From Candidatus Binatia bacterium (GTDB taxonomy: Bacteria; Desulfobacterota; Binatia; UBA12015), in the NCBI GenBank assembly GCA_029248525.1, contig JAQWJE010000049.1, positions 186,001-250,000 on the forward strand: a DNA stretch of 64,000 nucleotides, written 5' to 3'. The notes below the pieces were generated by a model. The model made no database searches. It worked only from the letters and a program-made list of their open reading frames with translations, and had not been told where the DNA came from. This document shows positions 53,065 to 61,993 of the stretch, piece by piece (the stretch's first letter is position 1; every line of letters begins with the position of its first letter). The translations under genes and the position numbers were made by a program.

Positions 53065-54144
53065 TCACAGCTGGCCGGAATCCGCCATATGTTCGGCCAC
53101 CAGAACAGCACCTTTGGCGGCGCCCATTTTGGTATTATGAGAGACGAGCATGTAGCGGAGACCAGCCTCGTCGACGCGGAGCCGCCCTACCGACGTGGTC
53201 ATTCCACCGCCGGCTTCCCGGTCGAGCTTCGGCTGTGGTCGGAAAGGGTCGTCATGCACGTGAATCAGGGCCTCGGGCGCCGAGGGGAGACGGCGAGCGC
53301 AGAATTCCTTTCCGAAATCCTGGAGCACGGACTGCACTTCGGCGGCATCCGGGGTTTGCGTGAGGCGGACGGTCACGGCTTCGGTATGACCTTCGCTGAC
53401 ATTCGCGCGGGTGCAGGTTGCACTGACCAAAGCCTGATGGTGGTCAAAGCCGCTGCTGCCGACCGAACCCAGAACCTTGCCGGTCTCCCAGGCCACTTTT
53501 TCCTCTTCGCCGGAGATGAAGGGGATGATGTTGTCGAGAATATCCATCGCACCGACGCCCGGTGTTCGGCCGGCCCCCGAGAGGCCCTGCATGGAGGTGA
53601 GGATAACCTGCTCGAGCCCAAAGGCATCGGCGAGAGGTTTCAGCGTCACCACAAGTCCCATGGTGGTGCAGTTCGGTAGGGGAACCACGAAGCCCTCCCA
53701 GCCGCGATTCTTTCGTTGTGCGTCGAGCACCGAGAGCTGATCGAGGTTGACCCCGGGGACGGCGATCGGCACGTCGGATTCGCGACGGAAGGCAGAGGCG
53801 GTGGAAAATACCGGGATCTTCACGGCGAGTCGGGGTTCGACTTCCTTGGCGGCATCGCTTTCGATGGCCGCAAAGACCAGATCGACCGAATCCGGGTCGA
53901 GATCCATCGCGTTCTGTACCTCGAGATCGAGGACATGGTCGTCAGGCTCGTGGGCGCAGTACCATTTGCGCGCTCCATTCTCGTCGAGCAGCGCTTTTCG
54001 GAAGCTCTTGCCCGCGGAACGGGGAGAGGCCGCAACCGCGGTTACGTTGAACCAGGGGTGTCCCCGCAGCGATTCGAGAAATTGTTGGCCCGCGACACCT
54101 GTCGCACCGACTACCGCGACGTTCCATGTCCGAGAGGGCGCCAT
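53065..54144 (-). CDS. asd: Aspartate-semialdehyde dehydrogenase (archaeal/fungal-type)
   Basis: A 359-residue NADP enzyme that reduces aspartyl phosphate to aspartate semialdehyde, at the branch to lysine, threonine and methionine. The cofactor loop is VGATGVAGQQFLESL and the catalytic Cys is in LPNCTTMGLVV; TSMQGLSGAGRTPGV is the conserved mid-domain. The length and LPNCTT context place it with the archaeal/fungal-type enzymes rather than the E. coli form. The start lies 18 bases from an opposing upstream reading. It heads a minus-strand series: asd, clpS, clpA, ferritin-like. Confidence 0.93.
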   Translation of the reverse strand: MAPSRTWNVAVVGATGVAGQQFLESLRGHPWFNVTAVAASPRSAGKSFRKALLDENGARKWYCAHEPDDHVLDLEVQNAMDLDPDSVDLVFAAIESDAAKEVEPRLAVKIPVFSTASAFRRESDVPIAVPGVNLDQLSVLDAQRKNRGWEGFVVPLPNCTTMGLVVTLKPLADAFGLEQVILTSMQGLSGAGRTPGVGAMDILDNIIPFISGEEEKVAWETGKVLGSVGSSGFDHHQALVSATCTRANVSEGHTEAVTVRLTQTPDAAEVQSVLQDFGKEFCARRLPSAPEALIHVHDDPFRPQPKLDREAGGGMTTSVGRLRVDEAGLRYMLVSHNTKMGAAKGAVLVAEHMADSGQL

Positions 54145-54320
54145 TAGAAAGAGCTCCGCGCGTGAATATCCATGAAATAATGTTCGGGACCGGACGCGGG
54201 AAAGTCAATATGGCGATGTCTTTGGCGTCGGCACGATTGTGCGAAGGCACATCTATTCATGGGGCTGATCTTCCAGATGCAGTGAGGTTGGGCATCCTTG
54301 GGCCGGGAGGTCGAGCAAAT

Positions 54321-54806
54321 ATGAGGGCTTTTGAGCACATAATTTTGAGTTGCATGAGCTCCTCGGTGCAGACGGGCCGGGAAATCGCGAACGTCTACGC
54401 ATCCCGTCTGGGAGTTGATCCCAGCCCGCGGGTGCGGGTGTATACGATTCTGCCCGGGTTGGCGCATCGCGGATGGATTGTCAGCCTGGGTAAATCCGGA
54501 CGCGCCAATCGCTGGGCCTTGTCAGCCGCCGGCCGGACGGAACTCGAATGCTGGCTGCATGGGCCCGGAGGGCGCCCCCCGGGAGGGCGTTCCATCGAAT
54601 TGATGGTCACGCTTGGCTGCCTCTCGGTACCGCGAGAAGACACGGGCTTCCTTCTTCGACGCGAGATTTCCCGTCTGAACCGTCCGGCAGAGGATCCTTT
54701 ATTCGGAGGAGAGGCTCTGCGGAGGAGGCTGCGGCGGCGGCAGAATCTGGCAGATGAGGTCCTCGGGAAATGGCTCAGATCTGTCCAGGCGTCAGGGTGT
54801 CGATGA
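54321..54806 (+). CDS. PadR-like winged-helix regulator
   Basis: A 161-residue predicted transcription factor. The first 75 residues form a winged helix: AFEHIILSCMSSSVQTGREIANVYASRLGVDPSPRVRVYTILPGLAHRGWI, with the recognition helix near VRVYTILPGL and a wing (LGKSGRANRWALSAAG). This is the PadR-family N-domain; the C-terminal helical part is Arg-rich. The start has GGGAGG 10 bases upstream and begins the conserved domain. The 3' end overlaps the opposing LysR gene by 32 bases. Confidence 0.72.
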   Translation: MRAFEHIILSCMSSSVQTGREIANVYASRLGVDPSPRVRVYTILPGLAHRGWIVSLGKSGRANRWALSAAGRTELECWLHGPGGRPPGGRSIELMVTLGCLSVPREDTGFLLRREISRLNRPAEDPLFGGEALRRRLRRRQNLADEVLGKWLRSVQASGCR

Positions 54807-55659
54807 ACTTCTCGGCCGCGGGCGAAAAATGACGCCCTTCCTTATGGATAATACCCAGTTGCCGGACAAAATGTTCGTCGGAAAAGGGAATGGCCACCAG
54901 AGACTGGCTCCGGATTTCGGGCCCGACAGCCGGGGCGGGCGCGATCGAGATCCCGGTACCAACCTCGACGATGCGTTTGATCACCTCAATATTGTCGACT
55001 TCGGCGACATAATTGACCCGCACCTGATGCTTTTGGAGGACCTTGTCGATTGCCTTATGGGTCGGGATGTCCTTCTCGAAGCCCACAAAATTCTGCCCTT
55101 CCAGCTTTTTTACCGAGATCGTCTTGTGCCGGGCGAGAGCATGAGTCGGATCGCAGATCATGACTAGCTGATCCTCGCGAAAGGGGATCAGTCGAATCTG
55201 GGGTCTTTTATGTGGGTAGGCGATGACGCCGACATCGAGCGTCCCGGCCAGAACGTCTTCGTAAATCTGGCTGGATTTTTTATATTCGAGCCGGACGTTT
55301 ACGCTCGGGTAGGCCTTCACATAACGCTTTAGCTCGTCGGAAAATTCATAGAGTCCCACAGAATGCACCGTGGCAACGCGGACAGTGCCGGCCACGATAT
55401 TGGAGAAAGCCTGCAAGCGGGCTTCGAGGTCCTGGTGCCGGGCCACAATCTCGCGGCTGATTTCATAGAAGATCTCGCCCGCGGGGGTCGGTCGCACCCG
55501 TCGTTTGGCCCGCTCCACCAATTTGCGGCCATAGCGAGTTTCCAGGGTGCGGATCTGCTGGCTCACCGCGGATTGCGTGACGTAGTTCTGGGCGGCGGCG
55601 ACGGAGAAACTGCCCGTGTCCACAAGGTCGCAGAATACTTTCAGGGTTTCGATATGCAT
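54775..55659 (-). CDS. LysR-family transcriptional regulator
   Basis: A 294-residue LysR regulator. The N-terminal winged helix-turn-helix is MHIETLKVFCDLVDTGSFSV and TQSAVSQQIRTLETRYG, and a periplasmic-binding-fold effector domain follows (residues 90-290), with AYPHKRPQIRLIPFREDQLVMICDPTHAL. It normally activates a neighbouring operon in response to a small molecule. An inverted repeat directly upstream may be its own operator. No obvious target is divergent from it. Confidence 0.92.
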   Translation of the reverse strand: MHIETLKVFCDLVDTGSFSVAAAQNYVTQSAVSQQIRTLETRYGRKLVERAKRRVRPTPAGEIFYEISREIVARHQDLEARLQAFSNIVAGTVRVATVHSVGLYEFSDELKRYVKAYPSVNVRLEYKKSSQIYEDVLAGTLDVGVIAYPHKRPQIRLIPFREDQLVMICDPTHALARHKTISVKKLEGQNFVGFEKDIPTHKAIDKVLQKHQVRVNYVAEVDNIEVIKRIVEVGTGISIAPAPAVGPEIRSQSLVAIPFSDEHFVRQLGIIHKEGRHFSPAAEKFIDTLTPGQI

Positions 55660-55677
55660 GGGTCTTATTCAGCTGTT

Positions 55678-55703
55678 CTAATCCAACTGGCCTGTCGGAT
55701 TAG
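55678..55703. promoter_or_regulatory. Inverted repeat upstream of the LysR gene
   Basis: CTAATCC (55678-55684) and GGATTAG (55697-55703) are perfect 7-base arms around a 12-base spacer, 18 bases from the LysR start. The arms and T/A ends fit the general form of LysR-type operators. It could also be a short 5' leader hairpin. The rest of the 253-base gap 55660-55912 shows nothing clear. Confidence 0.35.
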
Positions 55704-55912
55704 GCTAGCACGCATTAAGAACCCCGCAATCCTGAAATCAGTAGGTTTTTTAGGGATTTCCTGAATTCGTCTCGATTCGCGGGTGGAGATCGGCACCACG
55801 GGCTTTGGGATACCGGTTACTTTGGGGCGGGTTTTGGCTGCCGGCTGTGATCCGGGCCCGCTGCGAATGGCAGGAATCGTTGGCCAAAACCGCTCGGCCA
55901 AAGAAATCCGGT

Positions 55913-56122
55913 TCAGGAGGAAAGAGGACGCTTCCTCTTTGCGACGACGACGACGTCCTGGCCTTTGACGCGCACCCGCCGACCGCCGGGAGCTTGCCAG
56001 GCCGAGGGCTTGGCCGACGCACTCTTCTCAAAAAGCTGCGAGCTCAACGATGCCATCGTGTCTGCTTCGCGCGCCCGATTCTCTCGCCACTGACGGAGAT
56101 CCCGCTCCAGACTTGTTTCCAT
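55913..56122 (-). CDS. Small basic protein downstream of rpoD, unknown function
   Basis: A 69-residue protein starting METSLERDLRQWRENRAREADTM, with an N-terminal charged helix and a basic, Gly/Val-rich C-terminal half (GGRRVRVKGQDVVVVAKRKRP). GGAGGAG 8 bases before the ATG is a strong ribosome-binding site and is the main evidence that it is a real gene. It lies 163 bases after rpoD on the same strand. The tail resembles a small RNA- or DNA-binding surface only by charge. The family is not recognised. Confidence 0.55.
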   Translation of the reverse strand: METSLERDLRQWRENRAREADTMASLSSQLFEKSASAKPSAWQAPGGRRVRVKGQDVVVVAKRKRPLSS

Positions 56123-56285
56123 GAGACCACTCCTCCACACAACACCACAACCGACGCCTCCCGTGAGGCACTCTCGTCGTCGGCCAGTAACGCCGACAAA
56201 CCTTGTTCTACAGGAAAACGCAGGCAAGGCGAAGCGAGAATCGGAAAAACTTGTGGGCCGCGCGATGGGCGGGCGGGGCGATGGA

Positions 56286-58400
56286 TCAGCCGCCGCTGAA
56301 AGTCTCGAGGGTTTTGGCCCGCGCGGGATTGCGCAGTTTGCGCAGAGCTTTGGCCTCGATCTGCCGGATACGTTCGCGCGTGACGGCAAACCGTTGACCG
56401 ACTTCTTCGAGGGTGAAGTCGGAGCGCTCGCCGATTCCGAAACGCATCCGCAGGATTTGTTCCTCGCGCGGCGTGAGAGTCGCCAATACCTTGCGCGTCT
56501 GCTCCTCGAGACTGATCGCCATTGCGGCGTCGGCCGGGGAAACGCCTTGGCGATCCTCGACGAAATCGCCCAAGGCGCTCTCTTCATCGTCGCCGATCGG
56601 AGTTTCGAGCGAGACGGGTTCTTTGACGATCTTCAGAACCTTGCGCACCTTGTCGGCCGGCATTTCCATTTGCTGGGCGATTTCATCCGGCGTTGGTTCT
56701 CGGCCGAGTTGCTGGACAAGGTAGCGTGAGGTTCGCAGGACCTTGTTGATCGTCTCGATCATATGAACCGGAATACGAATCGTACGGGCCTGGTCAGCGA
56801 TTGCGCGAGATACGGACTGCCGGATCCACCAGGTGGCATAGGTCGAGAATTTGTAGCCGCGCTGATACTCGAACTTCTCCACGGCGCGCATCAGTCCGAT
56901 ATTGCCTTCCTGAATCAGGTCGAGGAAGCCGAGTCCGCGGTTTGTGTAGCGTTTGGCGATCGATACGACGAGGCGTAAATTGGCCTCGATCAGCGCGCGC
57001 TTACCTTCCTGCGCGTGCCATTCTCCTCGTTGAATCCTGTCGGCTGCGGTGATGAGTTCTTCGGCCGTCATTCCGACTTCGCGTTCAACCTGAGCGGCGT
57101 CCTTGCGAACTTCTCGCAGATTGATCACATGGCTCATGATCCGATCGGCGCTCATCCGGAGGGTTCGAGCGACTGCCGTCGCGCTGGCCTTGTCTCCGGG
57201 CTTCACCTTCTTGAGAATCGTGAGCACGTCAGCTTCGTTTTTACCGCTTCGCTGACGCACCTTGCGCACGATCCGGGCAGGAGCTTTCGCCAATTCTGCG
57301 GCTTCGGCGATCTTCGATGCGATATCGTTGATATGCTTGGGGCTCAGGTTCATGGCCCGTAGTGTGGCGATTGTCTTGTCGGCGAATGTGGCGAGCTTTT
57401 TTCCGTGTTTGGTGGTTTCGGCGGCTGTTTTGCGTCCCTTGCCGGCCTCTTCCAGTTTGACGCTCTCGACCGCGAGTCGGTTCAGGGAGGGAAGGTGCTT
57501 GACGAAGGCAGCAACTTTCTTTTCGTAGCGGTCGTCGGGCGTCTCGTCGTCGGACCGGTCTTCCTGAGGCGCTTCGTCATCGCCGAAGACTTCCCGAGGC
57601 GTCAACTCCTCGCTTTTGAGCTTTTCACAGACGGTGATCGCATACTGCAGGGCGAGAGGCGTCGAGAAGACCGCGACCTCAACTTCGTTCTCGCCGGATT
57701 CGATCTGCTTGGCGATGGTGACTTCTTCTTCTCGAGACAGCAGCGGTACGCCGCCCATCTCTTGCAGATACATCCGCACAGGATCGGAAGTGTCGGAGGC
57801 ATTCGTCGTCGATGCCGGGGTGCGCGTGCGGGCCCGGGTGCCCGTGCTCGGTTCTGCGGGGGTTGCTTCCTCGGCCTCGGGTTCAGGCGAATCGAATTCC
57901 GGACCCTCGGTGTCGGCCTGCTCGACAACCTCGATGTCCAGCTGTCCCAGCATGGTCATCACATCTTCGATGGCTTCCGGTGTGCCGGCCTGCTTTGCGA
58001 AACTCTTGCTGACTTCCTCGGTCGTCAGAAAGCCACGCTCCTTGCCGAGTTCGATCAGCTTTTCCAGCCTGGCCTCAGCTTTGGCCTGAGCAGCTGTTTG
58101 CGCCTTGGTGGCGGTCTTGCCAGAAGCAGCGACCTTTTGGGTGCCTGCCTTTTTCGCCCGAGTCGAAGTTTTTCCTCCGGGAGCACTCTTGAGGACGATC
58201 GGCTTGGTTGCCGTCTTTGGCGATGCCGGTTTTTTTGCAGCCGTTTTCTTCTTGGCTGCCGTCTTGGTCGCCTTCTTGGCCGTGGCCGCCGTCTGCTTTG
58301 GCGCAGTTTTGGCGGCTCGTTTCTTGGCCGCGGCCACCTTTGGAGAGGTGGTTTTTCGGGCTCCAGCTTTCTTCGCGACAGCGCTCGGGGTCTTTTTCAC
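56286..58400 (-). CDS. rpoD: Primary sigma factor with Lys/Ala-rich N-terminal tail
   Basis: A 704-residue sigma-70 (RpoD). Region 2 ([21 protein letters not shown], core binding and -10 recognition), region 3, and region 4 ([48 protein letters not shown]) are complete. Before region 1.1 there are about 105 residues rich in Ala, Lys and Thr with AKK and TAAKK repeats, resembling histone H1 tails. Such tails are known in actinobacterial primary sigma factors. The GTG start has AAAGG 7 bases upstream; another GTG 78 bases earlier is less likely. It follows two M16 peptidase genes and precedes a 69-residue gene. Confidence 0.93.
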   Translation of the reverse strand: MKKTPSAVAKKAGARKTTSPKVAAAKKRAAKTAPKQTAATAKKATKTAAKKKTAAKKPASPKTATKPIVLKSAPGGKTSTRAKKAGTQKVAASGKTATKAQTAAQAKAEARLEKLIELGKERGFLTTEEVSKSFAKQAGTPEAIEDVMTMLGQLDIEVVEQADTEGPEFDSPEPEAEEATPAEPSTGTRARTRTPASTTNASDTSDPVRMYLQEMGGVPLLSREEEVTIAKQIESGENEVEVAVFSTPLALQYAITVCEKLKSEELTPREVFGDDEAPQEDRSDDETPDDRYEKKVAAFVKHLPSLNRLAVESVKLEEAGKGRKTAAETTKHGKKLATFADKTIATLRAMNLSPKHINDIASKIAEAAELAKAPARIVRKVRQRSGKNEADVLTILKKVKPGDKASATAVARTLRMSADRIMSHVINLREVRKDAAQVEREVGMTAEELITAADRIQRGEWHAQEGKRALIEANLRLVVSIAKRYTNRGLGFLDLIQEGNIGLMRAVEKFEYQRGYKFSTYATWWIRQSVSRAIADQARTIRIPVHMIETINKVLRTSRYLVQQLGREPTPDEIAQQMEMPADKVRKVLKIVKEPVSLETPIGDDEESALGDFVEDRQGVSPADAAMAISLEEQTRKVLATLTPREEQILRMRFGIGERSDFTLEEVGQRFAVTRERIRQIEAKALRKLRNPARAKTLETFSGG

Positions 58401-58463
58401 GGCTATACCTTTCGCAGCGAACCGGGCTGGTTCCTCGTATGAAACGGGTTGCTCAAGACATGA

Positions 58464-58492
58464 TGGGTAGTTTCGCACTGGAGGGGAGTCAA
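58464..58492 (-). promoter_or_regulatory. Candidate rpoD promoter
   Basis: On the minus strand TTGACT (58487-58492) is 17 bases from TACCCA (58464-58469), a good -35 with a poor -10. A start near 58457 would exclude the upstream GTG. It lies between the M16 gene and rpoD. A bulged hairpin (58500-58530) is just upstream. Confidence 0.25.
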
Positions 58493-58551
58493 GGGAGGGC
58501 CCGGATCTCGAATTTTCGCGAGATTCCGGGTGTGGGTCGAGAAGAGGCTTG

Positions 58552-59880
58552 TCATGGGGCTTGCGTCGATTCTGTCGCGGGGCCGTTTTCCGGACCTACG
58601 GTGATGACGATCAGGCCTTCGGGTCGCAGATACTTCCGGGCGACCGCTCGAACTTCGTCGACCGTGACCTCGCGAACCCGACCCGCGTACTTGGCGATAT
58701 AGTCAGTGCCAAGGTCGAAATACTCGATTTGGGCAAGCAGGCCGGAGAGCTTTCCCGTGGAGTCGAGACGCAGAGGGAAGCTGCCTGTCAGGTAGTCCTT
58801 GGCCGCCTGTAGTTCTTCCTGTGTCGCACCGTCCTGGTGCATATTGGTGATTTCTTCCCGTACAATGCGGATGGCTTTCTCGGCATTTTCAGCTTTTGTC
58901 TGCAGCCCGATCCGGAAAGATCCCGGAAGTCGGGTGGACGAAAGCCGGCTGTAGATCGAGTAGACCAGACCCTCCCGGGTGCGGACGCGCTCGACCAGCC
59001 GCGAGGAGAAGCCGCCCCCTCCGAAAATATGGTTCATCAGAAGTAGCGGGAAATAATCCGGGTTGTCGCGCGCAATGCCCAGTTGGCCAATGATGATGCT
59101 CGCTTGGGTTGTCTGCTGGAAAACAGCGATTTCGCGGGAGTTCGGTGGGGTTGCCCCGGTGGCGTTCTCGGCGGCGGCGACGCCTTGCCAGTCTCCGAAA
59201 AAAGTCTTCATCTGCGCAAGAGCTTCGACTTCAGGCACATCTCCCACAATCGCGCAGATCGTTTGGTTGGGTCTCAGATTTCGTGCGTGAAAGTCGACGA
59301 TGTCCTGACGGGAAATTGCGCGGACGGATTCAGGGGTTCCGATGATGGGGTGGCCATAGGGTGAGTCACCGAACAGGGCGGCACGGAAGGTCCGTGAGGC
59401 GATCGCGGCGGGGTTTTCATCGGAGGCCGTGATCGAACCCAGGGTTTCGCGCCGGATACGCTCGATCTCCGCTTCGGGAAAGGTGGGCGATCGGAGGCTG
59501 GCGGCCAGCAGTTCAAGCCCGGTTTGGAAGTCGCGGGACAGCAGAGATGCGCCTGCGTGAATCCAATCCTGTCCGGCGCCCATGCTCAGAGAGCCTCCGA
59601 GGGAGTCAATTTTTCGCGCAATCTCGGGCCCGGTCGCCTGGGAAGTACCCTCGTCAAGAAGGTCGGCGGTAAAGCTGGCCAACCCCGGCTTCAGCCGGGG
59701 GTCCACTCGAGCACCACCATCAACCAGACAGTCGATGGTCACAATAGGTACTGTTGTTTGCTCAAGGATGATCAGACGAAGCCCGTTGTCGAACGTGTGG
59801 CGAGAGGCCTCGAGGGCATGGCTGTTGTCGACGGCACCCAACAAGAACAGGGGAAGCAGGAAGTGAAGGCGGCGCATCAT
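58552..59880 (-). CDS. M16-family peptidase-like subunit without zinc motif
   Basis: A 442-residue M16 (pitrilysin/mitochondrial-processing-peptidase family) protein with a signal peptide ([16 protein letters not shown]). The catalytic HxxEH position is occupied by LASFTADLL, so it lacks zinc ligands. It keeps the rest of the fold, including GYGHPIIGT and [14 protein letters not shown]. Such inactive subunits pair with an active M16 partner, here the adjacent upstream gene. Periplasmic or outer-membrane-associated processing of peptides is likely. Start overlaps the partner's stop (ATGA). Confidence 0.88.
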   Translation of the reverse strand: MMRRLHFLLPLFLLGAVDNSHALEASRHTFDNGLRLIILEQTTVPIVTIDCLVDGGARVDPRLKPGLASFTADLLDEGTSQATGPEIARKIDSLGGSLSMGAGQDWIHAGASLLSRDFQTGLELLAASLRSPTFPEAEIERIRRETLGSITASDENPAAIASRTFRAALFGDSPYGHPIIGTPESVRAISRQDIVDFHARNLRPNQTICAIVGDVPEVEALAQMKTFFGDWQGVAAAENATGATPPNSREIAVFQQTTQASIIIGQLGIARDNPDYFPLLLMNHIFGGGGFSSRLVERVRTREGLVYSIYSRLSSTRLPGSFRIGLQTKAENAEKAIRIVREEITNMHQDGATQEELQAAKDYLTGSFPLRLDSTGKLSGLLAQIEYFDLGTDYIAKYAGRVREVTVDEVRAVARKYLRPEGLIVITVGPENGPATESTQAP

Positions 59881-61235
59881 GATTCATCTCCTGAGACCGG
59901 CGAAGGATCCTCGGGGTGCAGGATGCCCGTCGTGCGCTTTTGGGGATCGAGCCATCGTTGTGCGGCTTTTTGCACATCGGCAGGCGTGACCGCTTCGATC
60001 GCGGCCAGATAATCATCAACGCGCTGCCAGTCGCCGGCCATCGCATAATGCCCGAGGAGCATGGCCCGTGAGAAAACAGAGTCTTGCGAGAATACAAAAC
60101 TGGATTCGATTTGTCGCCGAGCCCGACGCATTTCCTCTTCGGTTGGCGGAGCGTTGCGTACCTTCTCGACTTCGGCGATCAAGGCGGCCTCGACGGCCAC
60201 AGCGGAAGTTTCTGGCTGAGCCTGCGCGGACAGAGTGAAGGTGCGATCGTCGACGGAGGTGGGCCGATAGGATGCGCCGGCATAAAGAGCCACCTGTTGT
60301 TCACGGACGAGCGACTCGCGCATGCGGGAACTTTTTCCGGCAGAGAGGATCACGCTCAACATCTCGAGTGCTGCATAATCAGGATTGCTCAAGTTCGGTG
60401 CCGGATAACTCAAGATGATGAATGGCAGCTTGGCGGGTCGAGTCACCTCGATGCGCCGAGGGCCCCGTGGCGGCTCTTCACGGATGATCATGGGGGGTGC
60501 GGCCGGGCCGGCGGGGATGGTGCCGAAGAAATGCTCGATCCGGGCAGCGAGCTCCTCCGGCTCGAAATCACCGACGGCCACAATCACGGCATTGCCCGGC
60601 TGGTAGAATTGATCGTAGTGGCTTTGTAGATCAGCGAGCGTCCAGTTCTCGATATCCTCGCTCCAGCCGATCACGGGCTGTCGGTACGGATGAATGGCAA
60701 AGGCGGTGGCGGTGAGACTTTCGCGCAAATAAGAGATCGGATCGTCGTCGACACGCATGCGACGCTCTTCGGCGACGACCTGCCGCTCGGGCTCAAATTC
60801 ATCGGCGCGGAGGGCGAGACCGCGCATCCGGTCAGCTTCCAATTCGAGAAGAATATCCAGCCGGTCCGAAGCGAGTTTGGCGAAGTAGGTTGTTGCATCC
60901 GCCGAGGTGAAGGCATTTTCGTTACCGCCCTGCCGCGCAATGATCCTCGAATACTCCTCGGCGGCGTGGCGCTCGGTGCCCTTGAACATCATATGTTCGA
61001 GCATATGGGACAGACCAGTTTTCCCCGGGACCTCATTGCGGGAGCCGACGCGGTACCAGACCTGAATTACGGCAACCGGTGCTTTATGGTCCGGTAGAAG
61101 AAGCATCTCGAGCCCGTTCGGGAGAGTCTTGGCGAAGACCTGTTCGCGATAATCGGTGGCGGCTGACGCGCTCATCGCCTGGACGAGGGCGGTGAAAACG
61201 CAGGCCAGAACAAGGGAGCGGTTTTGAAGATTCAT
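59877..61235 (-). CDS. M16-family zinc peptidase (active partner)
   Basis: A 452-residue M16 metallopeptidase with a signal peptide (LVLACVFTALVQAMSASA). The inverted zinc motif is complete: H77-M-L-E80-H81 in GLSHMLEHMMFKGT, and the third ligand is E159 in VVAEERRM. A characteristic GGNENAFTSADATTYF segment follows. It probably forms a heterodimer with the inactive subunit coded just downstream. Function is likely periplasmic peptide or signal-peptide clearance. The start overlaps the pyrF stop by 4 bases. Confidence 0.92.
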   Translation of the reverse strand: MNLQNRSLVLACVFTALVQAMSASAATDYREQVFAKTLPNGLEMLLLPDHKAPVAVIQVWYRVGSRNEVPGKTGLSHMLEHMMFKGTERHAAEEYSRIIARQGGNENAFTSADATTYFAKLASDRLDILLELEADRMRGLALRADEFEPERQVVAEERRMRVDDDPISYLRESLTATAFAIHPYRQPVIGWSEDIENWTLADLQSHYDQFYQPGNAVIVAVGDFEPEELAARIEHFFGTIPAGPAAPPMIIREEPPRGPRRIEVTRPAKLPFIILSYPAPNLSNPDYAALEMLSVILSAGKSSRMRESLVREQQVALYAGASYRPTSVDDRTFTLSAQAQPETSAVAVEAALIAEVEKVRNAPPTEEEMRRARRQIESSFVFSQDSVFSRAMLLGHYAMAGDWQRVDDYLAAIEAVTPADVQKAAQRWLDPQKRTTGILHPEDPSPVSGDES

Positions 61236-61993
61236 TCTTTTTTGTCTCGCAGGCGCAGGCCTTCGTTGATCTCCAGAGTGATCTCTCTGGCGACTTCTGC
61301 GGGGATTTTTGCGTCGCGGATGGGTCGACCCACCACGAGGAAATCAGCTCCGGATGCAATGGCCTCGGTGGGGGTCCGAACGCGTTTTTGATCCCCCCAG
61401 TCGGCTGCGAGCGGTCGCACGCCGGGCGTTACCAGGCTGGGTCGGGTTCCGCATTCCGCGCGGATTCGTTCGACCTCCATCGGGGAGGCGACCAGTCCAT
61501 CAATCCCGCTATCGCAGGCGAGCCGGGCAAGTCGCACGACCTGATCTTCGATCGAGTCCGTGATGCCCAGAGAGGCGAGGTCTTCGGGAGACGAGCTGGT
61601 GAGTACGGTGACGCCGAGCAGTATGGGGCGACGGTGGCCTTCGGTCTCGCACGCGGCGTCGACAGCCTCGCGCGCGGCGCGCAGCATCTCTCCCCCGCCG
61701 GAGGTGTGCAGGGTGAACATCTTGACCCCGAGGCGGGTGGCCTCGACGCTCGCGAGGGCGGTGGTCTGCGGGATGTCGTGGAATTTGAGGTCGAGGAATA
61801 CGTCGCACCCACGATTCTGAATCGCGTGCACGATTGCCGGACCCGATTTTACAAATAGTTGCTTGCCAACCTTGAAAATCCCGACATCCTGATGCAGTTC
61901 CTCGACCAGGCCAAGCGCAGTCTCGCTGTCGGGAACGTCAAGGGGAAAAATCAATCGTTCCCGAGCACTGAGAGTCGGCGCGGCTGCTGTCAT
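61232..61993 (-). CDS. pyrF: Orotidine 5'-phosphate decarboxylase
   Basis: A 253-residue TIM-barrel enzyme that decarboxylates OMP to UMP. Catalytic motif D-x-K-x-x-D is in VFLDLKFHDIPQT, and the phosphate loop is TPGVRPLAADWGDQKR with the late VVGRPIRDAK. It is a class 1/prokaryotic type by length. It sits between proS and the M16 genes with 4-base overlaps on both sides, so translation is coupled. The matching PyrE is at 10252. Confidence 0.95.
   Translation of the reverse strand: MTAAAPTLSARERLIFPLDVPDSETALGLVEELHQDVGIFKVGKQLFVKSGPAIVHAIQNRGCDVFLDLKFHDIPQTTALASVEATRLGVKMFTLHTSGGGEMLRAAREAVDAACETEGHRRPILLGVTVLTSSSPEDLASLGITDSIEDQVVRLARLACDSGIDGLVASPMEVERIRAECGTRPSLVTPGVRPLAADWGDQKRVRTPTEAIASGADFLVVGRPIRDAKIPAEVAREITLEINEGLRLRDKKE

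Noticed and set aside
58500-58530. Hairpin between M16 and rpoD genes as a terminator
   Set aside because: It has a one-base bulge and no T-run on the minus strand. It may be a weak terminator, not listed as a feature.
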